DNA of 37,774 nt from a virus. Within the stretch, counting starts at the first letter, position 1. Each line of letters opens with the position of its first letter. Location: the IMG/VR virus record IMGVR_UViG_3300021197_001001, positions 1-37,774 of that record; one strand, given 5' to 3'. Under the pieces are notes generated by a model. That model worked only from the letters and a program-made list of their open reading frames with translations, did not search any database and was not told where the DNA came from. This document shows, in pieces, positions 6,958-16,900 of the stretch. The position numbers and the translations under genes are program-made.

Positions 6958-6965
6958 ATAAATAT
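6958..6965 (-). promoter_or_regulatory. ATATTTAT promoter-like motif
   Basis: Minus-strand ATATTTAT 15 bases before the ATG at 6942 and just after the stop of the 2210-residue gene. It would start the 6942-5815 unit. Confidence 0.45.
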
Positions 6966-6983
6966 GTTTATTGTTTGAAATAT

Positions 6984-9900
6984 TCAAATTTCCCCTCTCT
7001 GTACCACAGATTTAAATATATCTAACCATTGATTGTAAACTTTTTTGAATTTTTCATCGGTTTGTTTTTGATAATTCACTTCTTCTATTATGTCTGATGC
7101 GCTCCCATTTATCGTTGGGTTAGAGTAGACATTACTCATATAAATTATTGTTAGTGTTTTAGGTAGTTCGTCAATGACAGTCCCTTGAGTTAGTACATCG
7201 TATATTACATCTGATATAGGACCGATGGGGTTTAATGTTGCCCTCATAAAATCTAATGATTTATCTACGGTATCGAATGATGCAATAGTCGTTATTATTT
7301 CACCGTTCTGTACACAAACTTGCGAGTCGAAAAACTGTTCCCTATTCGTAACTAAAGAATCAGTCCTTACGTCCATTATGTTATTATTATAACAATTCTC
7401 TCTAACTGACTGATTTTGTGTGGCAATACCATATATTAATGTTTTTATCTTATCACTTGTAAAGTCCTTAGCATTAACATAATCAATAACTTCTTGTGCC
7501 TGTATTGGTGTTTTTACCATATCAGTAAAAGGTTTTTGGGGGTATTTGGTAATTTCTTGTCCTTTGTCTTCTGGCGCTTGAGTTATATTTTTCATCTTGG
7601 TTAACGCTAAGTTATTATTAGTCTCACCTGTTTTAGCGTTTGTTTCGATTTGTCTAACTTTTTCTTCCCATTGTTTTAGTAACTGTCTATTAACACTAGC
7701 AACTAATTTATCGGGTGGGGATAATGCAAATTTTGGTATCCTTACCCCATCAAAGTTGGTGGTAAATCCTCTATTTGTTATGTTATGAGTTACATTCATA
7801 ATTAAGTACGGCCCATAAAATAAAGGTACGTTTGTTAGGTTAAAGTACATCGTGGGTTGTATCATCGCATTACCCATAGATTGTACTTGACATGTGTAAC
7901 TTCTAGTCTTGTAAAAATTATAAAGAGACTGTGACTGTTGAGCAACCTGTTGACCCGAAGCTTGAGAACCCATGTCCGCCAATACTTGGAATGTCGGTCC
8001 AATATTTTTATGTTGATTCATGTCTACTGAGACCGAGTTGAATACCCCTTGATTTCTTTTTCCAAAGTCCACCTGAAATCCGACACACCTATTACTATCA
8101 GAATAGTTAGTCTTATTTGTTTGATTTTCCCTTAATGGACAATCTGATGGGTTAGTTATATCAAATGCGTCATCACCTTTTCTAAATGTAGTGTTTTGAC
8201 CGGTCCCTAAATTTGCTGAAGGTTCACCCACATACATACCAATCATTCTTGGTCTACTATCTCTGGTATCGACTTCCATAAAAGTACCAAATAAATCATT
8301 CGGTATGTCTTGTGGTAGTGGCTCTCCTTTTTTAGTCCTCTCGTTTCTACCGTAAAAGTTAGTATAAGCGGGTGTCGGAATAAATGTAAAATTATTTTTT
8401 TGATATATTAAACCTAATAAACCGTATACGGACATCTTATCATTACGACCTCTTATAAAACCTTCTAATTCGGAAATGTTCACAACTACTTTATCCCCTA
8501 CAGGTCTATTTGCTCTATCTAAAAATAAGAAATCTTCAAATATAGTTCTGTTTTTAAAATCTTGACCCGCTATCCATTTGTCATTAAGAGCCTGAAAAGT
8601 CTTCCACAATTCAAGTTTTGGTATATTTCCATCTATTTTAGATAAACCTAAGGATTCTTCAGTAATAGATACTGACGGTAAATCTCTATTTAATTTTATG
8701 AAAATTTGATTTAGTATGTCTTTTTGGAAGTTTTCTTGTTCCGCGACGTAATCGTTTATTTTTTTTATGAATTTGTTTTTGTTCATGGTCGGGTCTTCCG
8801 ACTTTTTAGACGCATAAATTTTTATAACAGACGATAATAACTCAACATTACTTTCAGTAAATTCAAATTCCATATCAACAAAAAAGTCGGTTAGGTATGA
8901 ACCATTATCTCCATACTTAAATCCTTCTTCGGAGAAGTCTCCTACATATTCATACATTGCCTTCCATGCACTCGGATAATCACCTTTACTTGACCCTAAA
9001 CTTACACCACCCCCTTCGGTCGGTAATGAACCCTGTACGTAGTTTCCAAAACTATAAGGGTCTTCAATTTTTTGTGACGATAATGTTGTTAATGAACCAT
9101 AAACTTTGTTGTTATATTTCGACGGGTTTCCAATCTTAAATATAATATCTTTGTTTATTAGTGCATCCAAACTATAATTAATAAATTGATTGCTCTGTGA
9201 GTTGTTTAAACTTTTTAATACACCATCAAAGTTTTGCTGTCCTGTTGGTTTGTCAACCATTAATAATGATTTTAAAACTTCATAAATATTTAAATCATAT
9301 TTATATAAATTAGGTCCATTATATAAACTTTCCTGGTTTTCATATACTGACCTCCATCTACCAAATTCAGTCGAAGGAACTTCACCGTTCTCATATTGTC
9401 CCTTCACCTCTTCACTATTTAAAAACTCTTCAAATGTCGTGTTTCCTCTATTAACTAAGAATTGTGTTTTATTTGGTGGTTGACAGAAATTTAAAAAGTG
9501 TTCTTCAAATAAATCTAACATATCTTTAGTAAAGACACCAAAGATATCATCAATGGATGAATACGTTAAAGAAGTGTTATTACCTAAATTAAATGCCTGT
9601 GTGTTTTTATATTCAGGGTTAATATGTTTTATATATTGACTAGGAGTTGGCTTATCAATCATTGCATTTGAAAAATATCCGTAGTTAGGTGCCGACCATA
9701 ATGTTCTCACACCTCCATTATAAATCGATGGATTTGTTGTTACATTTTGTTTGTGGTCGCCAATCCCGTTAAAACATTCGAACCTCGCTTGATTAAATTT
9801 AGCGTCACCGAAAGAAGGTATTATTAGTACTTTATTTTCTTTATTTTCTCTGAAATCATAATTACCCAACACATTAAAGTATTGTGACCAAGTATTCATC

Positions 9901-12900
9901 TGATAATCTGTCTCAGGGTTTTTAGAAAGTTTTATTTTAGTCTTTGGTGTTGTCCCTATTGTTAGTCCTTTTTCATTTTGTGCTGATTGTATTTCTGAAG
10001 ATGAATATGTACTAAACACATCTTTTTTAGTGAAGAAGTAATAAACATCATTCATCACTTTAGGGAAAAATCCGTTCTGTACTCTAGTTGATTCAAGGTT
10101 TATTGTGACATTTAAGTCCCCCCCTAAAAACGCGGGGTCTCCCTGATTCATCTGAACTATATCAGTAAATTGTTCATATTGTTTTATTGTTGTGTCGTTT
10201 CCTCCATAATCACTAAAACTATACGATTTAGACGTATTGTTTGAAATGGGGTCATAAGCATCCACATAATCAAAGTCTTTCCATATATCGTCTAAAATAT
10301 CTATTTCGTCGTTTTGGTATTTCTTGTACCTGTGCCATATTGAACCATACTTTAATATAAAGAGGTACGGTAATTTATGTATTGCGGAGTATTTGTTTAG
10401 TGTCGCAAAAATATAATTTAGGTCTGTAGTGATTGTATTTGAATTCGTTTTAAATTTTTCTCTTAATGTCGCTAAGGGTAAAGAATTTAAGTACAGATAT
10501 CCTAAAGCAGTGTATGGGTTTTCAATTTCATTTTTTTCATTCTCAACCCCTTTCATAATAGAGTTAATAAAATAAGGTGTGTTAAGTAATGACGTTGTTT
10601 GTTTTTTGGTTATATAATTCTCAGTTGTGTCGTATTTTGTCCCATAATCAACAAAAGATTCTGTTAATACTAAATCTTTTTGCATTCTAAGATTGTAGTA
10701 ATTTACAACCTGAGCATTTGTTAGGTAGTTAGTATTTCCGTTAGAGTTAAGTGATGAGTCGATATCACTTGTTTCTTGTGTCGGTGAATCACTATAGTTC
10801 AAAATCCACTCAAAATATGTGAATGGTTTTTTAGAGTGTGTTGTACCCAATTCTGATAATGAGGCAAAACCATCTTTAATCCCAAAAGAAGCTATCGTTT
10901 TCTTTGTTTCATTAATTGAAAACATTTTAGACGTATCATTACTTGATTCAACTGAATTTACTTGTGAACCCTGTGATAGATTACTTTGTACCCATGATAA
11001 GTTGTTGAACGGATAACCGTCACTAAATGACATTTCATCAGAGTAGTTAGCTTTAAGGTATTTTTCTAATTTATCTATATTTTCAACATTTGACTCAACT
11101 GTTGTACTATCTCCTTCTAAGTAACTTAAATCATATATTCCATAATCATTTTCTAAATATGATTTTATATATGGTGTCGTAAACTCTCCCCTTGAAAATA
11201 AATTCCAGTTCGTCCCTTGTCCGTTGTTGGAAATGGACTTCATGTATCTCAACATGTTTTCATAACTAAACGCAAAGTTTTTTAATAACCCAATTAACTC
11301 CGTTGAGTTAACAACTGATTCTTTAAGGTTATTATACTCGAAGTCACTAACAACACTGTAAACCTCATCCCTATAACCACTTGATTTATAAAGGTTAGTG
11401 TAATTACTACTTAATAAAGTTCTTTCAAATATTTCATATATAAATGGAACTATGTTTAAATCTGTATACGGTTGGTTTTGGTTTGGGAACTCTATGGCGT
11501 TTATACCCATAAATGGATTATCCTTTAACGTATTAGTTAAATCGAAGTCTATATTTCCCGACTCTTTCTGAGTAGCCCCTTTCATGTATTCTTCAACAAA
11601 CCTAACCTCAGGCCATACCGTAGAGGAGAACGCCCTTAATTGTGATGCAACAGTATAGTCACCAGGATATGTATCTTTTAGTTCTTCATTCCCATCTTCA
11701 TCTACTGAGTTAACAAAATACTGTGGCCAAGGATATACAATGGCGGTTTCTTGTTGTGGGTTATTAGTTGTCGGCGCGTTACCACTATTTGTTTCAACAC
11801 CTTGTGATTTTTCAGGTGATAAAATCGCGTTTCTTCTTATCGGGTTTTTTCTCTGCTCCCAAGACTCGTCATGTACTTGGTCCATTAACCTTAAGAATGC
11901 ATCCGCACTTGCAGATATTACTGCAATAATATTTTTTATTGTGGGGTAGAATCCGAGACCTACATTGGGGCTTTTTATTTTCTCTGCCAACGCCTCAGAC
12001 ATTTTTTCTTCCACCATACTCCTCTTAGTCTCAAAGTCGTCGTTTAATCTTTGTAACTTACCCAAAAAACTAATTCTATTAAATTTCGTTTTACCGTATA
12101 TATCACCAAAAACAAAAAATGTTTTCTTGAGTTGGTTGTCTTCCATTTCTAAAGTTTCAGCATTAATCTGATATCCATTAATCAAAAGTTCAGTCTCTAT
12201 TTCAACTTTTAATGTCTCAACTTCTTGTTCGGTACCAGCCCTGCCATTTCTAATTTCAAATGTAGATTCATAATCAATGTCATCTGGATTAGTTATTTGT
12301 GTTAGAAAATTATTTATTGATATTGTTGAGGTGAGTGTTGTTTCTAATTTTTCTCCGTGTATTTTCGCTTGTCCGTCACTTCCAAATGTTGCGTTGTCGT
12401 TTAATTTGGTGTTATACTCCTTAATTATAGTGTCAAGTGACGAGATAGAATCGCTTATATTTTGTAACGCAGTCTCTTTTTGATTTGTTAGTTCTTTTTT
12501 TAACGGGTATACCACTCCTGAGTTTGGGATGTTTAATATAAACGGTAGGTTTTTATCGATGTTTTTTGTTTCCCAATTATCCGTTATTTGTCCGTATATT
12601 TTACTCTGGTATTCTTTTAACGTTTTTCGATATAAATCAATGTCGTTTAAGATGGCAAAATCTTCTTTTCCGTATGCTTCCATAACATACCTTTCAAAGT
12701 TTTCCAACTTCATTAACATCTGACTTAATGTCAATTCAGGGAAGTTTTCGTCTATTAATCCTTTAGCTTTATATGAACTATAAACATTCTTTATCATATC
12801 ATATCCTCTTGTGGATTTGATTCTTCTAACTTCTTGTGTACCACCTTCATTATTGGTTGAGGTTTTATCGGGCCCTAATGTTGCCGTCCGTTCGTACATA

Positions 12901-13616
12901 TGAGGTAACGCGAATAAGGAGTCCACCGATATATCGGAAAGAAGTGCGTAAGTACGAGAAATAAAGTTAGTGGTAATCTTATAGTTGCCTGAAGACGGGT
13001 CGAATCTTGCGTTAAAATCTTTTAACATTAATTCATATCTTAACGCCTTACCATAATAACCTTTAACTGTTAAAGTAAATAATGGATATGGTAAATGAAA
13101 AAACGCACTATATGGTGAGTTTTCTCCTTGTTCAAATAACACCCTCCCCTGCACATCCTCCATTTCAATGGTAACCAATGCCGCGTATGATGTATTTATT
13201 TTAATCGATATATTAGTTATACCTAAAAGTTGTGAGTCAACATCTCCATTACGTGTTCTACCGAGTGTTAAGTTATCCGTCCATGAGGTATCTAAGTAAG
13301 AGTCTTGTGTTTGACCCTCTCCCGTATCTTGGGATTGTGGCTTCATAAAATTGATTACGGTTTCTTTACTATCGTCGATGGCACCTACTCTAATATTTTC
13401 TACCGCAGTTTCGAAATTATCTCCGACAACTAATTTACTTCGTGGTATTACTTTAGCCTCCAAGTTGGCGTACATGACAAGTTCTTCGTGATTTACTAAC
13501 CTTTCAGAAACTTTACCTCCTTTATCAACAACTTTATTAGGGTCTACCACGATTACGTTGTCATAGTCGGTTTCTACATATACATTTTGATTATTAAAAA
13601 ATTCGTTACCTGCCAT
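6984..13616 (-). CDS. Very large baseplate-type structural protein (2210 residues)
   Basis: By far the longest gene here. Near the N-terminus (residues 110-240) lies a beta-rich segment (SWTDNLTLGRTRNG, LLGITNISIKINTSY, FTLTVKGYYGKALRYEL) that I associate with large uncharacterised structural proteins of marine T4-like phages. At about 1850-1940 the pattern GVFNSVSVDMNQHKN then GNAMIQPTMYFNLTNVPLFYGPYLIMNVTHNI resembles the baseplate-hub fold (gp27/gpD type) in which a tube-like domain ends 'GPYLI..V.H.I'. The middle is rich in Asn, Ser and Tyr without clear domains. It is preceded by a gp53-like wedge gene with an 11-base overlap, so it is translated as part of the baseplate operon. A hub, or a hub fused to wedge-like scaffolding, is my inference. 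Confidence 0.75.
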   Translation of the reverse strand: MAGNEFFNNQNVYVETDYDNVIVVDPNKVVDKGGKVSERLVNHEELVMYANLEAKVIPRSKLVVGDNFETAVENIRVGAIDDSKETVINFMKPQSQDTGEGQTQDSYLDTSWTDNLTLGRTRNGDVDSQLLGITNISIKINTSYAALVTIEMEDVQGRVLFEQGENSPYSAFFHLPYPLFTLTVKGYYGKALRYELMLKDFNARFDPSSGNYKITTNFISRTYALLSDISVDSLFALPHMYERTATLGPDKTSTNNEGGTQEVRRIKSTRGYDMIKNVYSSYKAKGLIDENFPELTLSQMLMKLENFERYVMEAYGKEDFAILNDIDLYRKTLKEYQSKIYGQITDNWETKNIDKNLPFILNIPNSGVVYPLKKELTNQKETALQNISDSISSLDTIIKEYNTKLNDNATFGSDGQAKIHGEKLETTLTSTISINNFLTQITNPDDIDYESTFEIRNGRAGTEQEVETLKVEIETELLINGYQINAETLEMEDNQLKKTFFVFGDIYGKTKFNRISFLGKLQRLNDDFETKRSMVEEKMSEALAEKIKSPNVGLGFYPTIKNIIAVISASADAFLRLMDQVHDESWEQRKNPIRRNAILSPEKSQGVETNSGNAPTTNNPQQETAIVYPWPQYFVNSVDEDGNEELKDTYPGDYTVASQLRAFSSTVWPEVRFVEEYMKGATQKESGNIDFDLTNTLKDNPFMGINAIEFPNQNQPYTDLNIVPFIYEIFERTLLSSNYTNLYKSSGYRDEVYSVVSDFEYNNLKESVVNSTELIGLLKNFAFSYENMLRYMKSISNNGQGTNWNLFSRGEFTTPYIKSYLENDYGIYDLSYLEGDSTTVESNVENIDKLEKYLKANYSDEMSFSDGYPFNNLSWVQSNLSQGSQVNSVESSNDTSKMFSINETKKTIASFGIKDGFASLSELGTTHSKKPFTYFEWILNYSDSPTQETSDIDSSLNSNGNTNYLTNAQVVNYYNLRMQKDLVLTESFVDYGTKYDTTENYITKKQTTSLLNTPYFINSIMKGVENEKNEIENPYTALGYLYLNSLPLATLREKFKTNSNTITTDLNYIFATLNKYSAIHKLPYLFILKYGSIWHRYKKYQNDEIDILDDIWKDFDYVDAYDPISNNTSKSYSFSDYGGNDTTIKQYEQFTDIVQMNQGDPAFLGGDLNVTINLESTRVQNGFFPKVMNDVYYFFTKKDVFSTYSSSEIQSAQNEKGLTIGTTPKTKIKLSKNPETDYQMNTWSQYFNVLGNYDFRENKENKVLIIPSFGDAKFNQARFECFNGIGDHKQNVTTNPSIYNGGVRTLWSAPNYGYFSNAMIDKPTPSQYIKHINPEYKNTQAFNLGNNTSLTYSSIDDIFGVFTKDMLDLFEEHFLNFCQPPNKTQFLVNRGNTTFEEFLNSEEVKGQYENGEVPSTEFGRWRSVYENQESLYNGPNLYKYDLNIYEVLKSLLMVDKPTGQQNFDGVLKSLNNSQSNQFINYSLDALINKDIIFKIGNPSKYNNKVYGSLTTLSSQKIEDPYSFGNYVQGSLPTEGGGVSLGSSKGDYPSAWKAMYEYVGDFSEEGFKYGDNGSYLTDFFVDMEFEFTESNVELLSSVIKIYASKKSEDPTMNKNKFIKKINDYVAEQENFQKDILNQIFIKLNRDLPSVSITEESLGLSKIDGNIPKLELWKTFQALNDKWIAGQDFKNRTIFEDFLFLDRANRPVGDKVVVNISELEGFIRGRNDKMSVYGLLGLIYQKNNFTFIPTPAYTNFYGRNERTKKGEPLPQDIPNDLFGTFMEVDTRDSRPRMIGMYVGEPSANLGTGQNTTFRKGDDAFDITNPSDCPLRENQTNKTNYSDSNRCVGFQVDFGKRNQGVFNSVSVDMNQHKNIGPTFQVLADMGSQASGQQVAQQSQSLYNFYKTRSYTCQVQSMGNAMIQPTMYFNLTNVPLFYGPYLIMNVTHNITNRGFTTNFDGVRIPKFALSPPDKLVASVNRQLLKQWEEKVRQIETNAKTGETNNNLALTKMKNITQAPEDKGQEITKYPQKPFTDMVKTPIQAQEVIDYVNAKDFTSDKIKTLIYGIATQNQSVRENCYNNNIMDVRTDSLVTNREQFFDSQVCVQNGEIITTIASFDTVDKSLDFMRATLNPIGPISDVIYDVLTQGTVIDELPKTLTIIYMSNVYSNPTINGSASDIIEEVNYQKQTDEKFKKVYNQWLDIFKSVVQRGEI

Positions 13617-13923
13617 AATAGAAGAAGTGTGTGTCTAACGCCTTTTTATAATCTTGTAAAGAATTCACCAAAGGAAAGGGTATAACCAAAACAGCGCCAT
13701 CATCAATATTATTTTCTAAACCTCCGAACTTAGGGTTTGCCGCTAAAATTAACCAACCAAAATATGGAGTTTCATAAAATTCCTGACTTACCTTATCTAA
13801 TCGGCTTCGACTAACTTTATAGATAAACTTTTTGTCTGTCGGTTTTGATGGTATGTTTACAAACGGTACTACAGTTTGTTCCCCATTCAAAAGAAAGTCT
13901 TGGTATCTATTATAATATCTCAT
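13606..13923 (-). CDS. 53: Baseplate wedge protein, T4 gp53-like
   Basis: A 105-residue protein with the shape of gp53-type wedge proteins. It has an N-terminal arm (MRYYNRYQDFLLNGEQ), then a LysM-like segment: YKVSRSRLDKVSQEFYETPYFGWLILAANP, followed by the closing strand GAVLVIPFPL. In T4, gp53 clamps wedge to hub in the baseplate. The LysM-like fold here is likely structural rather than wall-binding. The ATG overlaps the stop of the 1575-residue gene as ATGA, and the gene overlaps the next one by 11 bases, so translation is coupled across the whole baseplate block. Confidence 0.7.
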   Translation of the reverse strand: MRYYNRYQDFLLNGEQTVVPFVNIPSKPTDKKFIYKVSRSRLDKVSQEFYETPYFGWLILAANPKFGGLENNIDDGAVLVIPFPLVNSLQDYKKALDTHFFYYGR

Positions 13924-16900
13924 AGGTTAAAACTGTATTTTTCGTTATATTCATTTAGTGGCCCTGCGTTTTGTCCACTTGTGAATGTTCTTCTAAAGTA
14001 GTTTACTTTACTATTTTCCGCCTGTTCTTGTGCTTTTTGTATGTATGTGAAATTCCTAACTTTATCAGGATTAAATGGTTCATATAATGTGAATTTTTTT
14101 ACATTATTATTATTTGTAAAATCTTTAAATTCGTCAATACCATTTTGTTGTAACTCTTTATAAACATCCAGTAATCCAGGTTGTGACGGTAATATCGGAC
14201 TATTCATACCTTCACTCCCTAATATCGATGGAAGATTATTCGGTATCTCTGGAGTACCATATACCACTCTATTTACATATTGTACCCAATCTGATTTTTG
14301 AATTAACTCTTCACCTAAAATCCTATCTATAAGATATTCGGGGTCTTGTATCATAATACCATAAGCTATTGTACAAAACCTTGTTTGTGGTTCTGAATTA
14401 AACCCATCAGATAAAAATCCCTCATATAGATTATCTTTTTGTGGTAATAACCCATTACTCTCAAAAATTTCATCGTAAAAGGCTTGTAAATCAAATCCAA
14501 CTGTTTGTATATCGGCCAATAACTCTTCTTGTGTATTTGCTTGTGTTGATGAAACATCTACATCTGTGGTTGCTGACAATTCGAAAATAAAGGCTCTTCC
14601 TTTTTTATCATTATACCCATCAGTTTCTGTCGTAATTAAACTTAGTTTATCATTAACCCTAACAAACTCTGTTTGAGTTTCTAATAAATCAAACATCGTA
14701 CTATTAAATGTGGTTTGGAAAAATCCGATATACTCCTTTATAAACGACTTTAAATTTTTTCTAAACTTTTTAATGTCACTATTTTTAAAATTCTGTAAAG
14801 ATATCTGACTTAAAAATGGGTTAGTATTATTGTCTACATCTTCATTTAATTTAACCTCTAACTCTGTGGTTCTATTTGGTATCTCAGATGGTTTACCAAA
14901 AATGTTAGTGAACAGTTCATCATTGCCGTCTAAGTAACCTGTCGTATACCCATCTTGGTAATTTCTTGTTTGAGTAAAGTAATACATCCCGATTTTTGAT
15001 TGGTCTTTCGAAATTGTTTCTAATGTATTCAAAATGTTTTGTGTGTAAGACTGTGCTTTAGAAACATAGTCATTTACTATAGATTTGTAATTAATATCCC
15101 CTTGTAGAAATTCTCCAACAGTTGTTGATGTGATTTCTCCTATTGTATCTCCCGCTTCTTCACTCCTTTCAACCTGACCGTTTTCAGTCAATGAAAAGTC
15201 ATTTGCGTCTTCTATTGCGTCTAAAACTTCTCTATTTAATACTGACCTATCTTCAGTGACTATTGAGCGGTCGTCATAAACCTCTGTGTTACCATAATAA
15301 TTAAAAGACAATGCGTTTTGTAATCTAGATACCGGCTCTTTTATTCCTTGTCCACCTATAAAGTAAAAGCTCATATTAATATCAGCAATCATAGGTTGTA
15401 CACCGATTCCTTCAGGATTCAAGTCAAATGTTAGTGGTTCGTAACTAATACTCATTTGTTGAATTGCAATTTTTGAATGATAGAAATCACCAATTCTTAA
15501 TACACATATCGGCGGGGCACCAAACGCAGTGTTTTTAACGTCCCCCTCTCTTGGTTTACCGTCCTCACCTATTACAGGGATTGTATCACCAGGTCTCAAA
15601 CATTGTTGTAAGAAAGTAAGTCTACTATTTAAACCTTCAGGTGTCATAGAATGAAATGCCGGTTGAAAGTATTTAATCTTCTCTTTAATCCCTTCGTATA
15701 CTCTTGGTGTTTCCTCCCTCATCATATTAAAGTAGTCACACTCAGTTAATAATTTTTTAACTATTATCTTAGCAACTTCGTTTCTCGGCTGGGTTAGTTT
15801 TGATTCTTTCTGTCTTATTACCTCCGTTTTTCCTGTTACGGTTTCTGTTATTATAGTTTCCTCCGGCGGTACTTCGGTTACCCTTTGTTCAGGTGGTGAA
15901 GGTACTTCTTCAATTGTTTTTATAACCACAGCTCTACACGCCATAGCATTTACCGAATATGTTGTAGAGTTACCTACTAACTCTTCTGTACAGTTAAATG
16001 AACCATATTCACCACCTCCTGGTGTTGCCGTTGATTGTTCCCCTTGTGGGTCTTCGGTAATTGAAAATCTATCTTCATACTTACTTAAGTCAAAAAACGA
16101 AAATAGATATTTTTTAACTGCGTCTATTCTTCTTTTCGATAATGACTCATTATAGTCCGCACTATTGGGGGCAGAAGCGGAGCCCACTAATTTCATGTTA
16201 ATAGTCCCTCCCTTATCTAACGCTTTTTTAATTTTTGAAACTAGTTCCTGTGTTTTCTTTTCTATTAAATTAGTACCCTCTCCGTTTATTAAAAAACTTT
16301 CAAAAAATTGTAGTACTTGAATTTTTTCATCAGAGTCAGCAGTATTATAGTAAGTTTCTTTTTTTCCTATATATGTAGAAAGTGTTGTCGCGTATTCTTC
16401 AGTTGTTGTTGTGGAGGATGCGGTTCGTGGACCCGGAACATCATTATCGAAGTAGAACTCATACTCATAATCTTGTACTTGTACTTCAGGAGTATATTCT
16501 TCAATGACGGGGTCTTTTTCGGTTAAGTTAATTCTCTCAATGTCTTTTGAAAAATTTTCATATGTTTTTACGTCTGTAGTTTCTGTAACTATCTCGTATA
16601 TGTCTTTTAATGTAAATTGAGGGAACCTTTGAGCTAATTCATATATGTCATATTTTCTACATCCAGCAAAAAATGAATCAACAATGTCATTAACTCTTTG
16701 TGAGTTTTGGCCCGCCAACTCTTTGTCGACAATTGCATTCAATATTGAAGGGTGGTCAACTACTATTTTCCAAGATAAACTACCTTGTCTTGTTGTATTG
16801 TTATACGTATAAACCGGTTCAGGTCTTCCTAAAAACTCGTTAGATGTCCAATTGGATGAGTTGGTTTCAGATACTTTCATATCGTATGGTGGGAACCACA

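Noticed and set aside
6943-6987. Longer start (TTG at 6987) for the small gene at 6718-6942
   Set aside because: Needs a TTG inside the upstream gene's stop region and would swallow the ATATTTAT motif; the ATG at 6942 fits the spacing of other genes.
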